Assembly (NCBI RefSeq): GCF_036226365.1
Contig: NZ_CP108462.1
Location: forward strand, 8,414,001-8,478,000
Reading direction: 5' to 3'
DNA: 64,000 bases
From: Streptomyces sp. NBC_01262
GTDB taxonomy: Bacteria; Actinomycetota; Actinomycetes; Streptomycetales; Streptomycetaceae
Shown one piece after another: positions 56,572 through 64,000 of the stretch. Both the position numbers and the translations under genes were made by a program. The notes under the pieces were generated by a model. That model searched no databases. It saw nothing but the letters and a program-made list of their open reading frames with translations, and had not been told where the DNA came from. Each line of letters opens with the position of its first letter. Positions within the stretch are counted from its first letter, which is position 1.

Positions 56572-57563
56572 GCCCTTCGGGTCCTCCGGGCATGAAGGAC
56601 GTCGCCCACCTCGCGGGCGTGTCCGTGGGAACCGTGTCCAACGTGCTCAACCGGCCCGAGCGCGTGGCCCCCGCCACGCGCTCCCGGGTCCTGGCCGCGA
56701 TCGAGCGGCTCGGCTACGTACGGAGCGAATCGGCCCGGCAACTGCGGGCCGGGCGCAGCCGCATGCTCGCGCTGCTCGTGCTCGACCTGGCCAACCCCTT
56801 CTTCGTCGCCGTCGCCAAGGGCGCCTCGGCGGCGGCGAGGGAGGCGGGGCTCGGCGTCATGGTCTGCCACAGCGCGCAGAGCGCGGCGGAGGAGGCCGAG
56901 TACGTGGGCATGTTCGCCGAACACCGCGTCCGGGGCGTCCTGGTGACCCCGGTCGACGCGACCGGGCACAGCCTCGCCCCGCTGCGGCGCCAGGGCATTC
57001 CCTATGTCTGCGTCGACCGCCTCGCCGGCCCCGGCGAGGCCGCCTGCTCCGTCTCCGTCGACGACCACGCCGGCGCGGCGCTCGCCGTCGGCCACCTCGT
57101 GGCCCGTGGCCACCGACGCGTCGCCTACGTCAACGGCCCCCTGCACCTGACCCAGTGCCGCGACCGCCTCACCGGCGCCCTGTCCGTCGCCCCGCACCTC
57201 CACGTCCTCGACGTCCCCCGCCTCGACGTCGCCGCCGGCCGCGACGCCGGCGCCCGCCTCCTCGGGCTCACGCCCCGCCCCACCGCCGTCTTCTGCGCCA
57301 ACGACCTCATCGCCCTCGGCGTCCTCCAGACCCTCCACACCGCCGGCCTCCGCGTCCCCGACGACCTCGCCCTCGTCGGCTACGACGACATCGAGTTCGC
57401 CGCCGCGGCAGCCGTTCCCCTGACGTCGGTCCGTCAACCCGCCTTCCTGATGGGCCGCCGCGCCGTCCGCCTCCTCCTGTCGGAGGCCGACCCCGGCCAT
57501 GTCCACGAGCGCGTCGTCCTCCCGCCCGAGCTCACGATCCGCCGCAGCAGCAGCCCCGACTGA
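56568..57563 (+). CDS. LacI-family regulator of the pectin operon
   Basis: 331 residues. The helix-turn-helix is MKDVAHLAGVSVGTVSNVLN and the hinge follows with RSESARQLRAGRSRML. The sugar domain contains VFCANDLIALGVLQTL and ALVGYDDIEFAAAA. The GTG overlaps the YetA-like stop by four bases; an ATG at 56592 is the alternative start. It probably binds the palindrome at 49981 and controls the whole operon. Confidence 0.9.
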   Translation: MSPSGPPGMKDVAHLAGVSVGTVSNVLNRPERVAPATRSRVLAAIERLGYVRSESARQLRAGRSRMLALLVLDLANPFFVAVAKGASAAAREAGLGVMVCHSAQSAAEEAEYVGMFAEHRVRGVLVTPVDATGHSLAPLRRQGIPYVCVDRLAGPGEAACSVSVDDHAGAALAVGHLVARGHRRVAYVNGPLHLTQCRDRLTGALSVAPHLHVLDVPRLDVAAGRDAGARLLGLTPRPTAVFCANDLIALGVLQTLHTAGLRVPDDLALVGYDDIEFAAAAAVPLTSVRQPAFLMGRRAVRLLLSEADPGHVHERVVLPPELTIRRSSSPD

Positions 57564-57615
57564 CGGTGTTTCCCCCACCCCGCCCCTTCCCGAAACCGGG
57601 CTCCGCCCGGACCCG

Positions 57616-57658
57616 CCGGGGGCTGCGCCCCCGGGCCCCCTGAACGCCCTTCGGGCGT
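57616..57658 (+). terminator. Terminator after the lacI gene
   Basis: Two hairpins: CCGGGGGC/GCCCCCGG around TGC (57616-57634) and ACGCCC/GGGCGT around TTC (57644-57658). Confidence 0.6.
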
Positions 57659-57661
57659 GTC

Positions 57662-58048
57662 CTCAAGCGCCGGACGGGCTGGGTTGGCCGGTGTGCGCCT
57701 GCTGTTGTCGTGCGGTCGGGGCCGCCTGCCGGGACTGCGTCCTCAGCGCTCGCGACTCTGGTCGGCCTTGTCCGCACCCGGGATCCTCGCTCGTCGCTTC
57801 CGGGCGCATCCCTCCACCGTCCCCTTCGGCCGGTTGGCGGCCACCGGCCAGTGGGGTTGAGGTCCTCAAGCCCGGACGGGCTGAAGTGAACGCTCCCGGC
57901 CGGGAGGGGACATGCCGGGGTTCTCCCGCAGTGCGACGAGCGAGGATCCCGGGCACGAACAAGACCGACCAGAGTCGCGAGCGCCGAGGAGAGATCCCCG
58001 GTGGTGGCCCCGACCCCCAGGCCAACCCAGCCCGTCCGGCGATTGAGG
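57662..58048. repeat. 390-bp imperfect inverted repeat
   Basis: The outer arms are 57662-57690 and 58020-58048, complementary with one mismatch and containing the unit CCTCAAGCGCCGGACGGGCT; a third, slightly shortened unit lies at 57862. Inside, 57746-57797 and 57933-57984 are complementary over 52 bases with about four mismatches. The whole stretch has no supported gene. It looks like a Streptomyces-type dispersed intergenic repeat of palindromic design, and may form a very large cruciform. Confidence 0.75.
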
Positions 58049-58090
58049 ACGGAACCGGCAACCCCGACCGACGGCACCGCAACCGCACCC

Positions 58091-60436
58091 CTACCGCAGG
58101 CGCCCCAGCAGGTCCCGCACTCGCCGCACATCCCGCAACCGCTGCTCGTACGTCGCGCCGACCGCCAGCAGCAGCGCCCCCGCGAGGGCGAGCGGCAGCC
58201 AGCGCGGCAGGGCGCCCACCGCCTGGACGACGAACGGCGCGAGCTCGTGCAGACCGTCGAGAACGAGAGCGGCCCCGCCGAGGATGAGCGGCGCCCGCAG
58301 GCGGTAGCGGGCCCCGTACAGGGTGACGGCGAGGGCGCCGAGGCCAAGCAGCAGGGGCCGGAGCCAGGCCGGGTCGGTCCAGGCGGCGATGAGGCTGGGC
58401 AGGAGCGTGGCGAGGAGGCCGGGGCCGTAGGCGGTCCAGGAGGAGGAGGCGGCGGGGTCGCGGCGGCGCCGGAGGAGGCCGACGGACAGGGCGGCGAGGG
58501 TGACGGGCAGGGTGTAGGCCTCGGGCATCGTGATGTCGGAGGCGGACAGCCGTACCCAGGTGGCGGCCACCATCAGGGCGGCGCCGACATACCCCGCAGC
58601 GGGCCGGCGGTCGGCGCGAAGGGCGACCGCGCCGGCCAGGACGCCGGTGAGGGCGAGGACGAGCGCCAGAGCCGGGAGGCCGCCCTCGGACGCGGCGAGG
58701 ACGACGGCGAGCAGTGCCGTCACGTACCCGGCGCATTCCATGGCCACGGTCCGCACCACGAAGGCGAGCCCGACGGCCGCCGCCGCGACACCGAGCACCG
58801 CGTACGCGGCCCCGTATGAGGGCCCGACCCAGGCGAGGCCCGCCGCGCAGGCGACGGCCGCCGCCCCGCCGACGGCTCGGGCGTCCGCCTCGGGCCCGGC
58901 GGCGGTGCCGGCGAAGGCCACGAGCAGGACGCCGAACACGGCCATGCTCACCGACCAGTCGTCCAGCCCCCAGGCCGCGGCGGTCACGGCAAGCACGACC
59001 GCGCTGCCGAGCGCGGTCCGGCGTATCGCCCGGTCGCCGATGGTCCGGGCGGCCACGAGAAGCAGCGCCACCACGGCCACCCGCAGCAACACCGCCACCA
59101 CGTACGGCAGTCCGGCGGCCAGCGGCAGCACGGCGGCCGCGACCGCCCCCAGGACCACGGCCCCGCAGCGGGCGGCCGTGCGCAGCCGGTCCGGCACCGG
59201 GCCGAAGCCCGCCAGGACGGCCAGCACCGCCGGCACCACGACGGCCGAGGCCGGTCCGTGCGCCGCCGACGGCCCGAACACCCCGGCGGCCAGCGAGGGC
59301 AGCGCCCACAGCAGAGCCAGCCCGTGCACCGCCCCGGCCCCGAGGCCGACGCCCTTGAGGAACAGCCTGGGCACCATCAGCACGACGTACAACACCGCGA
59401 CCGCGCACGCCAGATACCCCGGCACCGCCCAGTCCGCCGCGACCTCCACCCGCACCGCCCCGCCGAACGCGGCCACCGCCGCCAGCCCGGCCACCGCCCC
59501 ACCCGGCGCCCGCAGTCCGGACACCAGGGCGACGCCCGCGCCTGCCAGCAGCAGTGCCGAGGCCTGGGCAGCGTCACCGAGGCCCTGCGCGTCGAGCGAG
59601 AGCACCAGCGCCACGCCCAGACCGGCGAGCCCGGTCACCGAGCCGAGGACCGCGGCCATCACCCGGAGCCTGCCGCGCACCGCCGCGTCGAGCGCCGCCG
59701 TTCCCAGCAGCGCCGCGCCCGTCCAGTACGCCGACCCCGACGCGAGCGCCAGCAGCGGAAGCGGGAGTTGCGCCAGCAGCAGCGCCCCGGGAGCGGGCAG
59801 CAGGAGCCGCCGGGTCAGCGGCAGCCGTCCGTACGCCGCCCAGAGGGCGCAGATCAGGCCGATCGACACCGCCGCGTACCGAAGCCCGTCGGTGTCCGCG
59901 AAGGCGACCCGCCGGACCGCGTACGCGTCGAGCAGCAGCAGGACCAGCCCGAGGCAGCCGACGACCTCGCCGGTGGCGTTGAGCGCCCGCCGCACCAGCA
60001 GCGCCGGGACGGCCACCACGGCGGCGGTCAGCGCGCCCAGCACAAGGGCCCGGCCGCCGATGCCGAGATGCCCCCAGCTGACGAGCGTGAAGGCGACCGC
60101 CGCGACCGCGAGCAGCACGCCGCCCAGCGACAGCAGCAGATTCTGCGCCGCCCGGGGCGAGGCCTCACGCCCCGGCGGACGGGGATCGGCCGGCGCCCCC
60201 CAGGCAGGCAGCGCGGGCGCGGGCCGCAACAGCGCCAGCAACTGCCCCCGCCGGCCCAGCAGCCGTCCGCGCTCGACGTCCAGTGCCAGCAGAGCCCGGT
60301 TGACCTCACGCAGCTCCTCCACCGTCGCACCGGTGAGCGGCAGCGCGCAGCGCGGGCAGATGGCGGGGACCCCGGGGCCGGTCAGGCCCCACCCGCAGAC
60401 GGGGCAGCGATCCGGTGGCGGCGGCATGGTTTCCAT
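58091..60436 (-). CDS. Very large membrane protein with N-terminal zinc ribbon
   Basis: 781 residues. The head has two CxxC pairs (CPVCGWGLTG, CPRCALPLTG) that would bind zinc, then a short coiled segment (VEELREVNRALLALDVERGR, 20 residues), then some 24 or more membrane helices to the end. This layout matches the SCO7613 C-terminal-domain proteins of Streptomyces, whose role is unknown. The 25-bp palindrome at 60479 is directly upstream. Long frames extending to 61018 are shadows. Confidence 0.85.
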   Translation of the reverse strand: METMPPPPDRCPVCGWGLTGPGVPAICPRCALPLTGATVEELREVNRALLALDVERGRLLGRRGQLLALLRPAPALPAWGAPADPRPPGREASPRAAQNLLLSLGGVLLAVAAVAFTLVSWGHLGIGGRALVLGALTAAVVAVPALLVRRALNATGEVVGCLGLVLLLLDAYAVRRVAFADTDGLRYAAVSIGLICALWAAYGRLPLTRRLLLPAPGALLLAQLPLPLLALASGSAYWTGAALLGTAALDAAVRGRLRVMAAVLGSVTGLAGLGVALVLSLDAQGLGDAAQASALLLAGAGVALVSGLRAPGGAVAGLAAVAAFGGAVRVEVAADWAVPGYLACAVAVLYVVLMVPRLFLKGVGLGAGAVHGLALLWALPSLAAGVFGPSAAHGPASAVVVPAVLAVLAGFGPVPDRLRTAARCGAVVLGAVAAAVLPLAAGLPYVVAVLLRVAVVALLLVAARTIGDRAIRRTALGSAVVLAVTAAAWGLDDWSVSMAVFGVLLVAFAGTAAGPEADARAVGGAAAVACAAGLAWVGPSYGAAYAVLGVAAAAVGLAFVVRTVAMECAGYVTALLAVVLAASEGGLPALALVLALTGVLAGAVALRADRRPAAGYVGAALMVAATWVRLSASDITMPEAYTLPVTLAALSVGLLRRRRDPAASSSWTAYGPGLLATLLPSLIAAWTDPAWLRPLLLGLGALAVTLYGARYRLRAPLILGGAALVLDGLHELAPFVVQAVGALPRWLPLALAGALLLAVGATYEQRLRDVRRVRDLLGRLR

Positions 60437-60478
60437 GACCGGAGTGTGGCGCGGGACACGCCGCGTCACATGGGGGCT

Positions 60479-60503
60479 GGTACTCAGATCCCGCCTGAGT
60501 ACC
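60479..60503. promoter_or_regulatory. 25-bp palindrome between divergent genes
   Basis: GGTACTCAG-N7-CTGAGTACC, perfect arms, placed in the 90-base gap between the giant membrane protein gene and the SRPBCC gene. It is likely an operator for a regulator coded elsewhere, controlling both genes. Confidence 0.65.
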
Positions 60504-60526
60504 CGTTTCCGGGTGACACTTGCCCC

Positions 60527-61012
60527 ATGGACTGGTGCCGTTACCGCTTCCGCAGCGCCTGGGATGTCGCGGCCGCGCCCGCCGCCGTCTACCGAGTCCT
60601 TGAGCGCCCGGACGAGTACCCCTCCTGGTGGCCCCAGGTCCGCGAGGTCCGCCGCACCGGCGACACCACCGGCACCCTGCGCTTCCGGTCGGCGCTGCCG
60701 TACGACCTCTACGTCACCGCGCACGCCACCCGCCAGGACCCGCACGCAGGGGTCCTCGAAGTGGCCATGTACGGGGACCTCGAAGGCTGGGTCCGCTGGA
60801 CGATCCGGGAGAACGGCGCCGGGGGCACCCACCTGCTCTTCGAGGAGGACGTGATCGTCAACAAGCCCCTGATGCGCCGCCTGGCCGTCCCCTGCCGTCC
60901 GCTGTTCCGCGCCAACCACGCGCTGATGATGCGCGAGGGGCGGCGCGGGCTGCGGTCCAGGCTCAACGGCTGCGGCGATGGCGGCGGCAACGACGGCGGC
61001 AATGGCGTTTGA
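60527..61012 (+). CDS. SRPBCC (START/polyketide-cyclase-like) protein
   Basis: 161 residues of the helix-grip lipid-binding fold: the head YRFRSAWDVAAAPAAVYRVL with a following WWPQVREV, and a C-terminal helix (FRANHALMMREGRRGLRSRL). A Gly/Asn-rich tail of about 12 residues ends it. Such proteins bind hydrophobic ligands; the ligand is unknown. It is divergent from the giant membrane protein. Confidence 0.85.
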   Translation: MDWCRYRFRSAWDVAAAPAAVYRVLERPDEYPSWWPQVREVRRTGDTTGTLRFRSALPYDLYVTAHATRQDPHAGVLEVAMYGDLEGWVRWTIRENGAGGTHLLFEEDVIVNKPLMRRLAVPCRPLFRANHALMMREGRRGLRSRLNGCGDGGGNDGGNGV

Positions 61013-61050
61013 ACGCACCGCCCCGTGCCCTGTATTGTTCAGGTCGTCCC

Positions 61051-61122
61051 GGGCGATTAGCTCAGCGGGAGAGCACTTCGTTCACACCGAAGGGGTCACT
61101 GGTTCGATCCCAGTATCGCCCA
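61051..61122 (+). tRNA. tRNA-Val (anticodon CAC), copy 2
   Basis: 72 nt, identical to the tRNA at 49764: acceptor GGGCGAT/ATCGCCC, anticodon loop TTCACAC. TATTGT about 20 bases upstream may be its -10. Confidence 0.95.
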
Positions 61123-61127
61123 CAGAT

Positions 61128-61168
61128 CGTGAGAGGCCGGTCCGTCACCGACGGACCGGCCTCTCACG
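61128..61168. terminator. 19-bp hairpin after tRNA-Val copy 2
   Basis: CGTGAGAGGCCGGTCCGTC pairs perfectly with its complement around the loop ACC. It ends the tRNA transcript and may also end the convergent exonuclease gene transcript. Confidence 0.8.
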
Positions 61169-61183
61169 TATGCCCTGCGTGCG

Positions 61184-61930
61184 TCACGCCGCCGGCTCGT
61201 CCGCCACCGGCAGCGCCACCGGCTCCCGCCGCAGCGGCCACGCCGGGTCCACGCTCTCGTCCGTACCGTTGCGCGAGAACCAGGTCTGCAGGCCCCGCGC
61301 CTGGGCGGCGTGCCACACCGCCTGCCGTGTGTGCAGCTCGGCCGGGGGCATCGCGCCCACCCGGCCCTCGAAGCGCAGCCCCACCGCCCGGACCAGGGCC
61401 AGCGAGGCGGCGGCGTCGGCCGCCGCGTCATGGGCGTCGGTGAGCGGCACGCCGTAGTGCGCGCACAGGTCGCTCAGGGTCCGGCGGCCCTTGCGGTAGC
61501 GGTCCAGGTGCTTGTCCAGGACCCGGGGGTCGATGACGTAGAGCGGGGCCCGGACCAGGTGGGCGGCCAGCGTCGTGCCGCGATGGCGCCGCAACTCGCG
61601 GTCGAGGATGGTGAGATCGAAGGGCGCGTTCATGATCACCAGTGGGATCCCGGCCGCCGCCTGTGCCGCCAGCGCCCTGGCCAGCTCCTCCACCACCGGT
61701 CCCGGCCGCCTGCCGTGCTCCCGCAAGTAGGCGTCGGACAGGCCGTGCACGGCGCGGGCGCCGTCGGGGACCGGGACGCCGGGGTCCACCAGCCACCGCT
61801 CGGCGCGCGGTTGGGTTCCGGGGCCGTCCTGAACCACCAGGGCGGCCGAGACTATGCGGTCCGACTCCACGTCAACTCCGGTGGTCTCCGTGTCGAAGGC
61901 GGCCAACGGCCCGTCGTACCAGCGAGGCAT
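61184..61930 (-). CDS. DnaQ-like 3'-5' exonuclease
   Basis: 248 residues with the DEDD exonuclease motifs: AFDTETTG (Exo I), MNAPFDLTILDREL (Exo II) and DAHDAAADAAASLAL (Exo III, His type). The tail (about residues 180-248) is an extra domain. It resembles the epsilon-like nucleases found singly in Actinobacteria, which trim 3' ends; it need not belong to the replisome. The ATG at 61930 follows GGGAG. Confidence 0.9.
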   Translation of the reverse strand: MPRWYDGPLAAFDTETTGVDVESDRIVSAALVVQDGPGTQPRAERWLVDPGVPVPDGARAVHGLSDAYLREHGRRPGPVVEELARALAAQAAAGIPLVIMNAPFDLTILDRELRRHRGTTLAAHLVRAPLYVIDPRVLDKHLDRYRKGRRTLSDLCAHYGVPLTDAHDAAADAAASLALVRAVGLRFEGRVGAMPPAELHTRQAVWHAAQARGLQTWFSRNGTDESVDPAWPLRREPVALPVADEPAA

Positions 61931-62136
61931 GGCGTACTCCCGTACAGGGATAAGGGGATTGAGGGGGCCGGCGGACACCGCCCTGCTCAGTACGTACCCG
62001 TGACATGCCGTCACTGAACCAAAACGGTTTACGCTACACAGCTGACGGGGATGACGCAAGAGACACGGGGAAACAAGAACGCACATTGAGCCACAACGAG
62101 TGCAACGGACCATAAACGGGGAAGGTACGAAGAGCG

Positions 62137-62700
62137 ATGGCGATCACACAGCCCGAGCCGGGCGGGCTGTCTCCCGCGCCTATGCGCGGGGCGCTCGCCA
62201 CCACCAGCTGCATGGAGACACTTCAGGTGGGGTATCTGCATGCTGTGGCGGCCGCAGCGGGCTGCTCGCTCGCCCAGCCCTTCCCGGACTACGGAATCGA
62301 CTGGCACATCAGCCACAGCGCACGCGGCGGCGGACACGCCATCGATGACGAGGTCACCATAAAGGTCCAGCTCAAGTGCACCTACCAGGTGGCCCCGAGA
62401 CCACCGGGACCCACCTTCGCCTTCACCCTCGACAACGAACACCTGGTGAAACTGGCCCGGACACCGGTGTCGGTCCACAAGATCCTGGTCGTGATGCTCG
62501 TGCCCCGCACGCCCGAGGAGTGGCTGCGCGCCAGCCACGACCGCCTCGAACTGCGGCACTGCTGCTACTGGATCAACCTGGCCGGCCACCCGGTGACCGG
62601 CCGGAACAGGACGACCGTGCGGATACCCACCGCGCGGATATTCGACGACCGCGCGCTCTGCGAGATCATGACGCGGGTCGGGGCGGGAGGGAAGCCATGA
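62137..62700 (+). CDS. DUF4365-like protein, possible PD-(D/E)XK nuclease fold
   Basis: 187 residues. The motif DYGIDWHI followed about 20 residues on by TIKVQLKCT resembles the D...(E/Q)xK active site of restriction-like nucleases and the DUF4365 family, found in phage-defence and toxin contexts. The start of the protein (about 1-35) is variable. It overlaps by four bases a gene for an unrecognised protein that ends in a probable OB-like domain. Together they may act on nucleic acids. Confidence 0.7.
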   Translation: MAITQPEPGGLSPAPMRGALATTSCMETLQVGYLHAVAAAAGCSLAQPFPDYGIDWHISHSARGGGHAIDDEVTIKVQLKCTYQVAPRPPGPTFAFTLDNEHLVKLARTPVSVHKILVVMLVPRTPEEWLRASHDRLELRHCCYWINLAGHPVTGRNRTTVRIPTARIFDDRALCEIMTRVGAGGKP

Positions 62701-63896
62701 CGGACCGGCTCAGCCCACTTCACCGGCCGGACCCCTCGGCGGGCGACTTCGCGCTGCCCGACCCGGAGCGGGTCGACCCCGCCGTCCTCACCACGCTGCT
62801 CGCCCGGCACGGCTGGCAGCGACGCGGCGGCGCCCCCGGCCGCTACACCCGGTGGACCCCGCCGGGGGACACGGGCACCAGTCTGCTGGTGCCCGAGCGG
62901 CAGCGGGGCGGCCAGTACGCCGACCACACCGACCTGCTGGCCGAGGCACTCACCGCCCTCGCCCGCAGTGGCGCGCCCTCCGCGCGCGACGTGCTCACCG
63001 CCCTCACCGTCCCCGGCGACGAGATCCGCTGGATCCGCGACATGCCCCGCGTCGCCGACGCCGTCCCCTGGCCCGCCGCCGGCCAGCTCCGTTCCGCCGC
63101 CCGCGCCATGCTCATGGCCGCCGCCCGCGCCGAACGCGGCCCCGCCGGCTACTACGGCGAACGGCACGGCCGCTTCGCCGCCGCCTTCCTGGAGCAGGTC
63201 CTCGTCGGCCCCTCGCCCGGCGGCCACCTCCTCACCGCGTACGCGCCCCTGCACGGCGACCGGGCGGTCGTGACAACGCTGCTGCGCGCGCTGCAGGCGA
63301 CCCGCGACGCCGTGGACTACCAGCGCACGACCGGCGGCATGGAAGCGTTCGACAACGCGGTGGGCCTCGGCGTCTGCCATGAGCTGACCGAGTCCCTGGT
63401 CCGGCTGGTGCGCGGAGCCGAGGGGACGGCCGTCGCCATCGCCTGGTCGCCGGCGGCCGGACCACCGGCCGGGTTCGCGGCCCGGCCCGAGCCCGTCGAG
63501 TTCTCACCTGGCGACCTCCCGGCCCTGGAGGCCGCCAGTCTCCGTTACGTACGCGACGAGCCCTCCGTTCCCGTCCGGGTCACCGGCACCGTGGTCCGCC
63601 TGCGCCGCGCCCGCCCCGCCGGCGGCGGCTCCATCCGGCTGCGGGTCCTGGCCGGCGCCGACGTCCGCCAGGTCCGCGTCCACCTCGACGGCGACGCCTA
63701 CCGCATCGCCGCCCACGCCCACCTCGTGGGCCTGCCCGTCCGTGTCAGCGGCCATCTCGACGCCCGCAGCGGCTTCCGCCGGATCACCCGGCCCACCGCC
63801 ATCACCCCGGTCCACGTCGACGAGGCCGAGCGCGACCGCCTGCTCAAATCCCTCCAGGGCGGCATCGAGACCTTCGAGGACGCCTGCGGCGGCTGA
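62697..63896 (+). CDS. Unrecognised partner protein with OB-like C-terminus
   Basis: 399 residues translationally coupled to the DUF4365-like gene. Residues 1-230 look helical, with no motif I can name (RHGWQRRGGAPGRYTRW, then SLLVPERQRGG). The last 130 residues show a strand-rich pattern (VTGTVVRLRRARP, IRLRVLAGADVRQVRVHLDG, LPVRVSGHLDARSGFRRI) that suggests an OB fold. No catalytic residues are evident. It may bind nucleic acid or protein for its partner. Confidence 0.65.
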   Translation: MTDRLSPLHRPDPSAGDFALPDPERVDPAVLTTLLARHGWQRRGGAPGRYTRWTPPGDTGTSLLVPERQRGGQYADHTDLLAEALTALARSGAPSARDVLTALTVPGDEIRWIRDMPRVADAVPWPAAGQLRSAARAMLMAAARAERGPAGYYGERHGRFAAAFLEQVLVGPSPGGHLLTAYAPLHGDRAVVTTLLRALQATRDAVDYQRTTGGMEAFDNAVGLGVCHELTESLVRLVRGAEGTAVAIAWSPAAGPPAGFAARPEPVEFSPGDLPALEAASLRYVRDEPSVPVRVTGTVVRLRRARPAGGGSIRLRVLAGADVRQVRVHLDGDAYRIAAHAHLVGLPVRVSGHLDARSGFRRITRPTAITPVHVDEAERDRLLKSLQGGIETFEDACGG

Positions 63897-64000
63897 CGGG
63901 CAGTGCCTATCGCTTCGCGTGGCACCGGGCCGGGTCGGTACGATTCAGCCGTGGTGCACCGTCCGGTGCGAACACAGCAGTGCATACGTCAGGAGAGAAC
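63897..64000. other. Probable upstream region of the next gene
   Basis: About 100 bases without a supported gene. The end of the window reads CAGGAGAG, a likely ribosome-binding site for a gene that starts just beyond it; TACGAT near 63939 may be a -10. Confidence 0.4.

Noticed and set aside
57663-59408. Reverse-strand ORF through the inverted repeat into the giant gene
   Set aside because: Shadow frame of the repeat and of the membrane gene, without a start signal or domain.
60437-61018. Extension of the giant membrane protein to 61018
   Set aside because: It would overlap the SRPBCC gene and has no membrane or zinc motifs; the ATG at 60436 precedes the CxxC head.

Overview
The window is about 64 kb of very GC-rich DNA with GTG, TTG and ATG starts, dense 4-base start/stop overlaps, Tat-type signal peptides and an unmistakable ssgB gene. 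It is therefore a Streptomyces chromosome or a close relative. From memory, the order arg cluster, then cobalamin genes, then ssgB matches the core chromosomal order known in other streptomycetes, with some accessory blocks spliced in. All names come from reading motifs; no database search was run.

Layout. 1-4604: the arginine operon argC (partial), argJ, argB, argD, argR. 4620-5399: an SDR with an altered active site. 5458-12614: a reverse-strand block of two tandem copies of a six-helix flavin reductase plus a secreted FMN-binding protein, closed by an ApbE flavinyl transferase, and divergent from a response regulator/histidine kinase pair with a striking repeat array between them. 13268-14719: argH behind a probable ARG box. 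14759-17409: a LacI regulator divergent from a secreted GH43-like enzyme with an AbfB domain. 17456-19407: a TetR regulator and its MFS exporter. 19428-23481: an acyltransferase, a Tat-exported glycerophosphodiesterase, a sigma-like protein, a GNAT and two small membrane proteins. 23536-24912: a TnpB element with a probable omega RNA end, sitting in the remnant of another TnpB.

24909-34124: MmcQ-like protein, methyltransferase, GNAT, then cobalamin genes (cobL, a BluB-CobT fusion with a roughly 500-residue Pro/Glu-rich extension, a CysG-like cobA) and a SPOUT RNA methyltransferase. 34128-40243: a membrane hydrolase, two acyl-CoA dehydrogenases under a palindromic operator, and a Ser/Thr kinase. 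40444-43070: small proteins, an APH-family protein, a zinc ribbon and a pseudogene. 43131-43597: five tRNAs (Gly, Cys, three Val-GAC). 43774-49700: pabB/pabC-like genes, a double GNAT, a DsbA-like protein, a CGNR regulator, ssgB and a small membrane protein.

49764-61122: two identical 72-nt tRNA-Val(CAC) genes bracket a sugar-uptake and pectin-degradation operon (binding protein, two permeases, YesL-like protein, YetA/exo-rhamnogalacturonan-lyase-like enzyme, LacI regulator), a 390-bp imperfect inverted repeat, a giant membrane protein and an SRPBCC protein. 61184-63896: a DnaQ-like exonuclease and an operon of a DUF4365-like protein with an unrecognised partner.

The most interesting regions are the duplicated flavinylated reductase module with its inverted double-repeat operator, the DUF4365 pair, the nested TnpB remnants, the tRNA-bracketed pectin island and the BluB-CobT fusion.
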